Positions 11,903 through 21,800 of a DNA stretch of 64,000 nucleotides are shown piece by piece (within the stretch, counting starts at the first letter, position 1; the number at the start of each line of letters is the position of its first letter). Position numbers and translations under genes: made by a program. The stretch is from Pseudoscleropodium purum. Lineage: Eukaryota > Streptophyta > Bryopsida > Hypnales > Brachytheciaceae. The stretch lies in NCBI GenBank assembly GCA_963969395.1, contig OZ017797.1:27528001-27592000 (forward strand), written 5' to 3'. The notes under the pieces were generated by a model. That model made no database searches. It was not told the origin of the DNA and was given only the letters and a program-made list of their open reading frames with translations.

Positions 11903-14900
11903 TTAAGCCACCCCTAGAACGGTGTTGATTGTCCCAATGACATTCACAGGACGCCCTTCATAGAGAGTGGAGATACAACCTTGAACATGCTCCTTCACTT
12001 CCCGTGTTCTCTTCAGAGCCGCCTCCTACGCGCATTCACAAAACAAGAGCTTTGGTTACGACATAATTAAAGACAGTCTAGCTTTCTTTGCAATTACATG
12101 TCGGTCTTAGGTAATCATGTCGTGGCTTTCAGAGGTTGAGAATTATGTTACAGCTTGAGCGTAAAGAACATACCTGCTTTGGCCACAAAAGCGTCAAGGA
12201 GTTTCTGAGCTCAGTTCTCTTTTGGCTCAAGTCTCCCAAACTTGCAAGTAGTTTCGTTTCAATCTCCTTCTTTGATACCAATGACAAGTATAATCTATCT
12301 AAAAACCTGCAAGATCCAGAATTTCATGAGTAATATGCTCCTTTTAAAATATGCAAGAGATTAATAAAGCTGACGTCAATAAAGTCTTGGGTAGTATTCA
12401 TACCTAGAAGATGTTACAAGCAAGCAGAGATCCCTTGTCTTCTGAGCAGTGAGCAGATCGATTGCAGCAGTGATGTGAGAAGCCATGTCAAGCAATGCAT
12501 CTGACCCATGCTGGAAGCAAGCTGCGGGTGCCATAGCTTGCACCTGGTTCTGAAGTGCTGCCGAGTCTTGCCTCTCCAGCTCCTCCACCCTTAGCTTCAC
12601 AAAAGCTTTTAGCTGCAATAACAGTCTCTTAGGAACCATAATCGGCACATCGTAGCCCAGTCCACACTTTCGATTTATTAAATGTTCCCACAATCAAGAA
12701 GTAAAAACAGAAATACAACCTGCTTCCTGCGTTCAACCAAATTGGGGTGTTCAAGAGCGCTTGTTCTACTGAAATGCAGGTCTCTATTGCGAGTAAATGT
12801 TCTATTCAAGCGATCAGGTATCCCACCCTCTTGAATTAAACACATAAGAACTGTAATTTACCCCTATATGTCTGAAAGGACATATACGTCACCTTAAACT
12901 CTGATTCCATTCCATAAAGAGGACATACGTGCTTCCCCAAGAGATGAAAAAACAAAATGCTCATGTATGTCTATACTATTCTTTAATATTAGTAAATTAC
13001 ATGATTTTGAACACATTGACAAGAAATTTGAGAGACTAACTAGACTATGTTGATACCCTTAGAAGTTTAGACTTTCGTATCAAACATTCATGTAGTACAA
13101 AATTTATACTTGTTGAATTTTCAAAGTTAAATGCTTCTAGATTGAATTGACAAAGATGTATGATAGTCATAATATTTTCAACAATGAGCCAAGGGTGTCA
13201 TTGGGAATCATTAAGGCTTGCAGTACATTTTTTAGATATAACATGTACCAAATAACAAATACAGTCAGCAGCTGACTTCCTACTCTCCTTCCAACTTAGT
13301 CTAAAGTTTTAGAACCTATGTTTCGAAATTTTAGACGCTGCTAAAGGCAGAATATTCTGTCTCATAATTTTGACTCTTGAAACAATTAGCCTAACTGAAT
13401 AATGTTATGAATTTTTTCAAAATCAATTGTACACATCATTCAAATCGTCATGTTTAATATCTTCAGTTTAGACATCAACTTCCAAAATTTTGTAGAAATC
13501 ATATACAGTAACACCTCTAAGGTTTACCTAAAACCTTCAGGCATTTCAGGGTTAGGAGTGTAGAAGTAGGCTGTATTCGTACCTCAAATAAGTCATTTAG
13601 TAACAGATTTCTATACTCGGTCTCTAGGAAGCGTCCTACGCCCGTTTCTTGTTCATTGCCGGGCACTTCATGCAACAAGTTGTCTTTGATGTGACCTACC
13701 CCATCCGCACCGCTCTCATCTAAATCTATATTCCAATTTATCTCACCACCATTTTCAAGACCCTCGTCCACTCCCAAGTCTTGTCCAATATCCCAACTCA
13801 TGTCTGATTCCAACTTGTTTGCGTCCACTGAAGGAGGATCATCTATCACTGTATCAATTCCCCAATCGATTCCACTACTTATATCGACAACCTCACCCGT
13901 ATTTTCTTCACCAACGTCACCCCATTCTATATTGCCAGTACTGTCCTGACCACCTGATGCATCCAGACCCCAGTCGATTAAGTCATGACCACTTTCAACT
14001 CCAATTTCAATGGACTTGTTATTGTGATCTACACTGCTTTCCCTTTCTTCAACTGTGGACAGTTCTTCCTCGGCTTTCGCAAGGCTGGGTGGATGATCAC
14101 GAAGGTCTTCAAGAGTTGGTAAACTGGGCCTCTGCTCACCCTGAAAATGGCACACGCGAGTCAACAAACGAGGCATCCGGGAGTAAACAACAACTTGCAA
14201 CAGGTTCAGGAGATTGAAAATTCCTGTGCACTAAGAAAAAGCTCATATGAGGGACGTTTCTTTACCTCGGGTCCCGGATGTGCATAAGTTATCATAGCTT
14301 GATACAACTCCATTGATTCTCCAACTTTGTCGTTACAGACAGCTTCCACAACCTCCATGAAAACAGCCGGAAGAGACTTGCCAAGCGCCTTCAACTCTGC
14401 TTTGACGTCGTTGCCCTGCAAGAATGGAAGGATGTGGAGACACCAAATTAACAGTAAGACTTAAAAATAATAACGAGAAGAGAACGATAATTTGAACCAA
14501 GGGAAGAAACCGTTGAAAGAAAACCGTGCAAAATGTAAACATCCTGACCTTGATACCAAGTTCTTGACAAGCCTGTTGATATCTAGTGGCTGCAGCCGCT
14601 GCGTTCCGCTTATACTCTGCTTCTTTTTTCTCCATGTCAGTCAGCTGCTGCTGCACTTTAGCTATCTCTTTCTTCTGACTTGGACTTTAAAGCAGAATCA
14701 AACACCCACAACATGTAGTCAGGCAAGTAAGCTACTGGACCAATGGACCAATGTCCCATCGAAAAGAAGAACCACAAACAGATCAGACTATCATAGTAAT
14801 GCAGATTTTAAATAAAAATTAGTGCACCTAATTGTCCAAACCAAAAATTCGGAAGCAAGGATCGAGTACAGTAACTTTCAATACGTTGATTACTTTAGTT

Positions 14901-16686
14901 CAAGAATGTAATTGAATAACTTCAACTCCTAGAAATTTGGATGTGGCCACTTTGGGCCATTTGGTCACTTCGGGGTTAGCCTTACAGTGACGCTTTAGAA
15001 GAGGCAACGAAGAACAGACAGCAGGAATAATCATCATCTCCATAGTATGTTCAAATTAAACATACATTTCATAATCTGTGTAATGCACCATTATCTGTGC
15101 TGCTTCTCCGAGGTGTAGGAGCTCCTTCTCGTAAGCCCGTACAATACCATCCCACTCACCCTGTACACATTGTTCGCCACTAAGTAAAAATTATAGAAAA
15201 TTGTGAATGACCACAATGAGGATATAAAAGAATAGGGACATAAATCTCCAGCAAAAAAAACATTGACTCTGAGGAGCAATTGTCTGAAGAAAGCTTTATA
15301 ACATGTCAAGCAGCTTACCGCTGTTCCAGAAAGACGACCAAAAAAGGTTCGAGACTCAGGATTGGATTCCGCCAACAAATCTCTGATGCGCCTCGCTTCT
15401 AGGTAACCAGTGTCTGAGTTCATCAACAACTTCCAATGTTAACAAAAATATTGGAAATTAATCCACCATGATTTATATTGCTAACCTAATCATATCTACC
15501 ATTAACCTCTAATGCCATGTAGCTCCGTGGCGGAATCGGAAATCACAATACTCAGATTTAGTGCCAGATATGATACTTTCGGTGAATTCATAGAACTGAG
15601 ACTCCTATCAAATTATAATATCAATCTCCTAGAGTTATCCAATCACAAAAATAAATAAAATAAATTGAGATATGAGCGCTTGAAAAATTCAGCTTTCTAA
15701 TAGCCAACGATAATAAACTCATGAGGCTTTGTTCAATTATAATAGTTTTCATTCTAGCGAGTCAAATGTACGTTTCTATGTATGTTCAAAACAATCTTAT
15801 CTTACATTCATCTTGTCATTCAAAACTTTGAAAGGTAAAAACAAGTTGCAATTCACTTCTGAAGCAATACAAAAATTCACTAATAAAGTCAATTGACAAA
15901 AACTATAATTTCTCAGAATTCACTTTGACAAAATCTAAGAATTCCAAAAAGAGATTTAGGGTTTAGGGTTTAAAATGCATGACATTTAACCCTTTAAGGG
16001 CCAAGAGGTCATATTTGGCCTCATTTTTTTCAGCAGTTTTGACGAGATTTTTTACAGGGATTCATATTTGTTCCAAAAATTAATTATAATACCCCCACAT
16101 GCGATGTTCTTCACCCAATCTAGTGAGATAAATTTCTCCACATCTAAATTATACTTTCCACAATGTGATCAATCGAAATGGTCATTCTAAAACCATAAAT
16201 CCTTGGTTCTTAAAGGGGTAAGACTCTTGTGCAATCCCACCAAAACCCTAATTTCATCAATCTACAGATGAGCAGCAATACGAAAGCTTCATCGCAACCT
16301 CAAACATTCGACCTCTCTAGAAAAAAAAGTCAATTCAAAAGCTCCACAAAAAGATGGCACCCACTCTCGGCAGTGCAGGTCTGCAGCCATGGATCCAGCG
16401 AGAGCGGCAGCGACGCGAACGCAGCCGCAATTCGTGCTCGCAACGACGCAATTTTCTTCCTCCAGTCCGCCGGAATCTTCCTTCGATCCACCAGCCAATC
16501 TGCCACTCACAGCAATCGCACCTATTCAAACCCTAAAACCTAAAACCCTAAACCATCCCCCAAAACAACGACAATCCGTAAGGGTAAAGCAAAGCAAACC
16601 TCACCTGCAAGCTTGGAGTATGTTATGTCAATCGGCAGCAGTGCCAGAGGGTCGCTCACAGTCCCAAATCCAGAGCCTGCATCCAT
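11903..16686 (-). CDS. CDK5RAP3: CDK5RAP3 / C53 (LZAP) family protein, UFMylation and ER-phagy factor
   Basis: In plants and animals this protein works with the UFL1-DDRGK1 ligase at the ER and acts as an ER-phagy receptor binding ATG8. Exons on the minus strand (high to low): 16686-16605, 16499 to about 16348, 15429-15319, 15160-15066, 14684-14549, 14415-14266, 14140-13583, 12612-12404, 12306-12174, 12025-11903 (stop TAA 11905-11903). All but one junction join in phase with standard splice signals and give about 582 residues, close to the family length. Family hallmarks in order: LPIDITYSKLADWLVDR, GYLEARRIRDLL, FFGRLSGTAGEWDGIVRAYEK, a coiled-coil QQQLTDMEKKEAEYKRN, an acidic Trp-motif region (residues ~297-379), then KTRDL, RFLDRL and YEGRPVNVIGTINT near the C-terminus. 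The start is the ATG opening the first exon. The end of exon 2 is unresolved: no ideal donor in phase with exon 3, and the best in-phase GT follows 16348. Unlike its neighbours it is clearly conserved and intact. Confidence 0.93.
13730..13978 (-). other. Array of Trp-centred candidate ATG8-interacting motifs in C53 exon 7
   Basis: Within the acidic, probably disordered stretch of C53 the translation shows IDWG, IEWG, IDWG, SWDI and INWN at approximately residues 297, 313, 333, 357 and 376. Plant C53 is known to bind ATG8 and UFM1 through shuffled ATG8-interacting motifs of the IDWG type in its disordered linker. The first three here match that form closely; the last two are looser or reversed. 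All lie in one 558-base exon. Confidence 0.8.
15986..16221. mobile_element. Small inverted-repeat element (MITE) in C53 intron 2
   Basis: The ends TTAACCCTTTAAGGGCCAAG (15986-16005) and CTTGGTTCTTAAAGGGGTAA (16202-16221) are imperfect inverted repeats enclosing about 196 bases without an ORF. The ends resemble the TTAA-CCCC(T)..AAGG ends of the longer elements elsewhere in the window. It lies in the intron between C53 exons 2 and 3, away from the splice sites. Confidence 0.65.
16505..16604 (-). promoter_or_regulatory. Telo-box-like motifs in C53 intron 1
   Basis: Three AAACCCTA-type repeats occur between 16528 and 16553 (plus strand), inside the first intron near the start codon. Such motifs are common near the 5' ends of housekeeping and translation-related plant genes. 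Regulatory function is inferred. Confidence 0.4.
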
Positions 16687-18863
16687 GACTTCGAAATGGA
16701 ACCTCCGAAGCTCGAAGCTCGCTCAGAAATGGCAACGCCAAACAACCGCAACACAGAGCTCCAGTTGTCGGTAAAACAAAAGCTGACCGACTTCCGGACC
16801 ACCTAGGTACAAAGCTAAAATCTAGCAGAGTCGAAGATGTGGATCATAATTCACACTAAATTTTCCCCAGGTTCATGGTTCGCACCAAGGTCTGAAGCCC
16901 CTCTCTGGCTCTCCCTCTGCAAAACAACATTCAAGAGAATTTCGTGGATAAATGTCTTGACTTACGATGTGTGAGCTAGGCTAGTTAGGGTTGAATGCAC
17001 GTCGGTTTCCTGCAACCCGAATCGTATTCTGCCTGTTACAAACGAAGGGTTCACAGCAATCTCTGATGGATCCTCTGATGTAGGGTTCTAGCATCAATTC
17101 GAATTGCTGTTTCTGCTCTTGGAATAGTATCCGGGCAATGACCCTTCTGTTTTCATGAGCACTCAGGTTGCGTGTCACTAATTTCCTTCAAGACGATCGA
17201 CGCCCCATGGCTTGGTTGCATGGCTAAATCGCATCACGGCACTGACACCCCTGTTCTAAGAACTCGACATTAAAGACGAAAAGCAAAAGGATTTCACGAA
17301 AGTTAGCGCGATGCAAACCATTTCCGAAACCTGCAGTAAATGCTACCAAACTAGCCCGTAGGGTTCGTTAGTGGTGTGACAAGCGGCGAAAGCGATGAAG
17401 AGAATGAGCAGCAAGGAGAGAAGGGGCTGCAGGAGGTCCTGCAGCAGAAACAAACAGAGGCAAAACACCACCAGGACTGCCAAGGACTCACGAGTCTCCA
17501 TAGCTGCAAGAATGCAAACTCTGCCATGGCCATGGCACCCTGAAGCTTAACAGATCGATCGTACAAGCTTACACCATGAGGCAGAAATCATGGCCCACAA
17601 TCGTGGACTTTGAGGTACAGGGCGAAGGTTCCTACCGTGAAACCCCTTTCTCGACTTGCGAGCTCGAGCCGAAACCCTGATGACGAAGCTCTCGAATTAA
17701 TTTCCCGCAACTCAAGTTTCCTGAAGCTCCGAATTACTTGTGCACTAAAATGCGTTTCAAGATACATGCCCATGCGCAGTGGGGTTAGGGTTTCGCTGAT
17801 TTCAAGCTCAAGGAAACGGTAAAACAAGCCACCAATTGAAATTGAAAATGCCACTGATTGTGCAAAATAATTGGCCTCAGATCGTTTCCCGCTGAGACTG
17901 TCGGATTACTTAAGCACTAAGTGAATGCGATGCAAAGACTTAGCACTGCATCCCAAAGCACAGCCTCGATAAGGGTTCGCCTAATTCCAAGCTCAAGGAA
18001 ACAGGAAAACAACCTTTTGACCATGAGAAAGTCACAAGCTTTTCGTCCGCAACATCTCGAATTTTCTGGAACTCAATTTACTGAATTACTTATGCACTAA
18101 TCTAAATGTGTTTCGAAGATTAAAGGCTGCATCCCAACGTACAGCCAGCGTTAGGGTTTAGATGATTTCAAGCTCAGCGAAACCGCAAAAATATCCACCA
18201 TTCGATCATGAGCATGCGTTGCCAATAATTCTCCCAGACTTTTCGGAATCTCTTGAACCACAAATTGCGGAATCCTTATGCACGAAATTGAAGCCGATTC
18301 AAAGATTCAGTCAGCGCAGCGCCCATAGACCAGGGTTTAGGGTTTTACCATTTCATGATCAAGGAAACTCAAAACAATCAACCATTCAATCATGCGCAAC
18401 TAACATAATTGAGAGCTCCACTAACTTAACTGTGCATAAATTTTTTACGACAAACAGAAAGCGCATGTCCGAAGTGCAAATCAGGTCCCACCAAATGATA
18501 AATATCCGGCCGTCAGATTTTGAACTTCCTGAGCGCCCACAGGCTAAAGGCTCCCACTCGGATAAGGCCACCACAAGACCATTGGAACAACAAGAGTAAG
18601 GCTTACTGAGACCCGATTACCCAGTCACCGTAGCCAACTCTTCTTCCACCACCGTCTGTATCCAACCCTGAACGCTAAAGCAACCTCTTGTAGCCGGTCA
18701 CCAAGAGGATTGTTCTCTATGAGTCCCTAGCTTTCGAGTGTTTGCTGCATTTCTTTATCGGACCTGGAAATTGCTGCAGCTGGGATTCTCCAGATGAACC
18801 TAACGTTGTTGCAATTCTCTTCACTGTCTTGAATAGCGCTTATTTAGTACTGGGTTTGTTACA
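16687..18863. promoter_or_regulatory. Shared divergent promoter region between C53 and the SDR39U1-like gene
   Basis: The two start codons face away from each other across 2.2 kb, so both 5' untranslated regions and promoters must lie here. The region is GC-richer than the outer window, has several TTAGGGTTT motifs (about 17784, 18150, 18336) and contains a diverged tandem repeat (separate entry). Small ORFs inside it occur on both strands and show no family resemblance. Exact transcription starts cannot be seen. Confidence 0.6.
17640..18410 (+). repeat. Four diverged tandem copies, ~180 bp unit, in the divergent promoter
   Basis: A block like GAATTACTTGTGCACTAAA begins near 17731, 17903, 18083 and 18270 (spacings about 172, 180 and 187). 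Each is preceded by a TCGAATT..TTTC..AACTCAA-like block. Each is followed by a TTCAAGAT-like block, a (GG/GC)TTAGGGTTT-like block and TTTCAAGCTCAAGGAAAC. The copies are diverged but keep block order. The TTAGGGTTT element is thereby repeated. Confidence 0.75.
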
Positions 18864-21800
18864 ATGCTGCTTCAAGGGGCGGTGATTAGCGGCTCTGCGA
18901 CGTGGCTGAGCAACAGAACAAATTCAGTGGGCAGTTCTTTTGTGAGACCTGGAGTCGCGAAGACGCATCTGGGCGATGCTGACACCAGACATCTGTTCTC
19001 ACTTGCCATTGAGGTGAGTAAGCTTACACCGTTTTCAGAAGCTTCCAGTGCCAAATTTCTTATTTACACCTTTTTTTTCCGTAGATTTTGAATGGTTTTG
19101 TCTGAGGTAAGTAAGACTCTGACCTATGTGAGAATTCGTTTTGAAGTTTCGGGTTGTTGCCATGAGCAAATAGAATCCAATGCAAGTCGTTTTGCAATTT
19201 TTGGAGTTGTGCTGAAATAGTGACGAGTTTTCGAAGTTGCTATGGTTTTTTTCTCACAAGCATGCACTAGACTGTGCTTCTTCTGACGTTAACTCCCCAA
19301 GGCTTTCTACTGGAAATTAACTCAAGGCACTTTTCATGACAGGGTTCTCTGCGCCTGTGGCAGTTTTATGGTTAAAGATTTCTGTTAGAGTGAAATTAGA
19401 AATGGATTTAGGAGCCAGGTTGAATTTGGGCATCTTCCTTATAGCGCAAAATGCAATAACAGCTGTGGAATGTGTGTGTGTTCCCTGTTTCGGCAATGTC
19501 ATCCTCATCCGTGTCAAAATTTATCACAATTTCTTCATTGTTGAGTAATGCTTGGCCGCAGGGCTTTTCTCCTCGCGTCTCGCAACAGATAAGAGGCTGT
19601 CATAGACTGATTTGCAATGCTGCAGCAAGCCCTAATGGCAACAAGGTGCCCAAGGTACACCTAGCTTAGCCCATCGTTTGGCATTGCTACTTCTTTTGCA
19701 GAGAATGTGTGCTCATTGGGATGCTATTCACGGAGTCCAATTTTCGGTATTGGATGTGCTAATGGTGGTTTTTGAAATGGGTGAAGATGGTTGTAGCCAT
19801 CACCGGTGCGACAGGCTTTATTGGCTCGAGATTAGTGGACAGACTTGTTACAGGTATGAAACCCGATCATCTAACGTAGAGGATACTCTTTAAGCATTTT
19901 AACCAATATGTAGGAGCGTGCTTCATTGGAGGATCACTCAATAGAGCATCCTGGAGAGATCACTTCGGATACAATAACCTAAGTCTCTTGAGATCAAATT
20001 CTTATTCCTATGTCAGAATTTCTCATGCAATTTGAAAAAGGGAGGTTCATAAGTCAAAAGAGGTTGATAAGTGACAGTAGGCAAGCCCATTTCCTTTCAA
20101 GGATCAGTGGCCAAAGACATTTATCCAAGTCATACTTACACCACTTGCTGATAACAGAAGAGTTGCTGTTGGAATAAGGGTCAGTATAGGAGGCAGGATC
20201 AAGTCCTAACGTTTTTAGTATCCTCTGCCTAAGTGGGGTTTTTTTCCAAAGGTTTTGGATTTAGGGCCATGCACATGCCAGTTGGTCTTGTATTCCATTT
20301 CGGAATGGATTTGAGCTGATTGTTTGGATTTATTTCGTTGCAGATGGGCATGAAGTTCGAATTCTGACCCGCTCAGAGTCGAAGGCTCATGAAAAGTTTC
20401 CTGGTGAGTGTTCTTAGAGTGATGATCACCACCATGTTGTAGTTTTTTGTTACCTCACTAGAATGTGACATCGACTGTCTTTCTGCTTGTCGTTTGAAAT
20501 TATTTGCGTAAATGCAAGCGAGTATACGTGTATGTCCATTGGTAGTGTGTTTCTCTTTGTTTGGGAATTAATATTGCTGGGAGGGTGAGTTTGCAGAAAA
20601 GAAATATCCGGACTTGAAAGTAGGAGGAGAGAGTAAGTGGGCAGAATTGATTAAAGGCTCCACTGGGGTTGTCAACTTGGCTGGCCCTCCTATTAGCACA
20701 AGATGGACTCCTGAGGTATGGGAATTATAATACCATGATAAATCTGCTGTTGTCGGAGAGCAAGAAGTTGATCTCCTGTACTGAATGTCCCTATGTATTC
20801 ATACAAGAACGTAATCTTGATCTCCTTCCTCCGTTAGTGGACATCCTTGTTTCTTCAAGGTTGCACGTTTATTCTCTATTGAACTCATATTTCCAGTTTA
20901 CTTCGGACATGTGGGATCAAATTACTTAATGCAACTCTGTTTTTCCCTTTCTTTCCAGATTAAAGCAGATATCAAGAACTGCAGGGTTGCGGTAACAGGC
21001 AAGGTAGGTGAAAACGAATTTAGAATTCTTGCAGAGAAGGATCTCTGTGTATACGTAGTATTATATAATCATATTTTATGGAGTTTTCTGCTGTGCCATT
21101 GAGTTGACCAACAACAATGGGGTCTCAGATATACGATTTTTGACGACGGTGTGCCTGCTTTGTTTGAAATTGCAGGTAGTACAAGCAATCAATTCCGCAC
21201 CGAAAGAGGAGCGACCTACTGTTCTCGTTAGTTCAACTGCAGTAGGATTCTATGGTAAGTCAACGTTTAGTTAACCCCTAGGTGCCCAAATGGCCGAGCT
21301 TCCATATCTATAGGAGTTGAAATAAATCATTTAGAAAGCTTCAAAGTCGGTAACAAAATGTACCAATAGAAAGAAATCATACCCTACATTTTGGAACGAT
21401 AGAAATCAATGTTTGAAAGCTACCATGACCTTAACCTCTACGTTAGACGACATTATTTTAACGGACTTCAATGGAACAAGCGATTGTCCTGCATGGTCGG
21501 TGGTATGCATTCTTAATATCATAGTATATTGTTGCAGGCACAAGCGAGACATCTGCCTTTGATGAGACAAGTCCTTCTGGAAATGACTACCTTTCTGAGG
21601 TTTGTACACTGTGCCACAAACTAAACATTGAGGAGCGATTCATATACACTTCATTCTGAGCTGCATAATCCTTAACACTACTTAGAGGTGTGCTACTTAT
21701 TGGGGACTATGATCATGAAGTAGCCCTTTCGTGTCAAAAGTGGGACTTGAAATTGGCTGAGTAGCACGCATATACGGATACTGTCCCCGTGACTGTAGTC

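Noticed and set aside
12720..12768. Exon-like 49-base segment on the minus strand between C53 exons 7 and 8 (frame with TSALEHPNLVERRKQ, flanked by AG and GT).
   Set aside because: Exons 7 and 8 already join in phase to give the family sequence; this segment would shift the frame and, in the incoming phase, starts with TAG. A poison exon is possible but unsupported.
15490..15560. Minus-strand frame near CCGCCACGGAGCTACATGG as a possible C53 exon.
   Set aside because: Does not fit the C53 sequence and runs into a stop; looks like part of an old repeat within the intron.
16528..16553. AAACCCTAAAACC repeats that resemble telomere sequence.
   Set aside because: Too short and irregular for an interstitial telomere; better read as telo-box promoter motifs.
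21276..21300. TTAACCCCTAGGTGCC inside an intron of the SDR39U1-like gene, similar to TTAA-element ends.
   Set aside because: No matching opposite end or interior blocks within the intron; probably chance.
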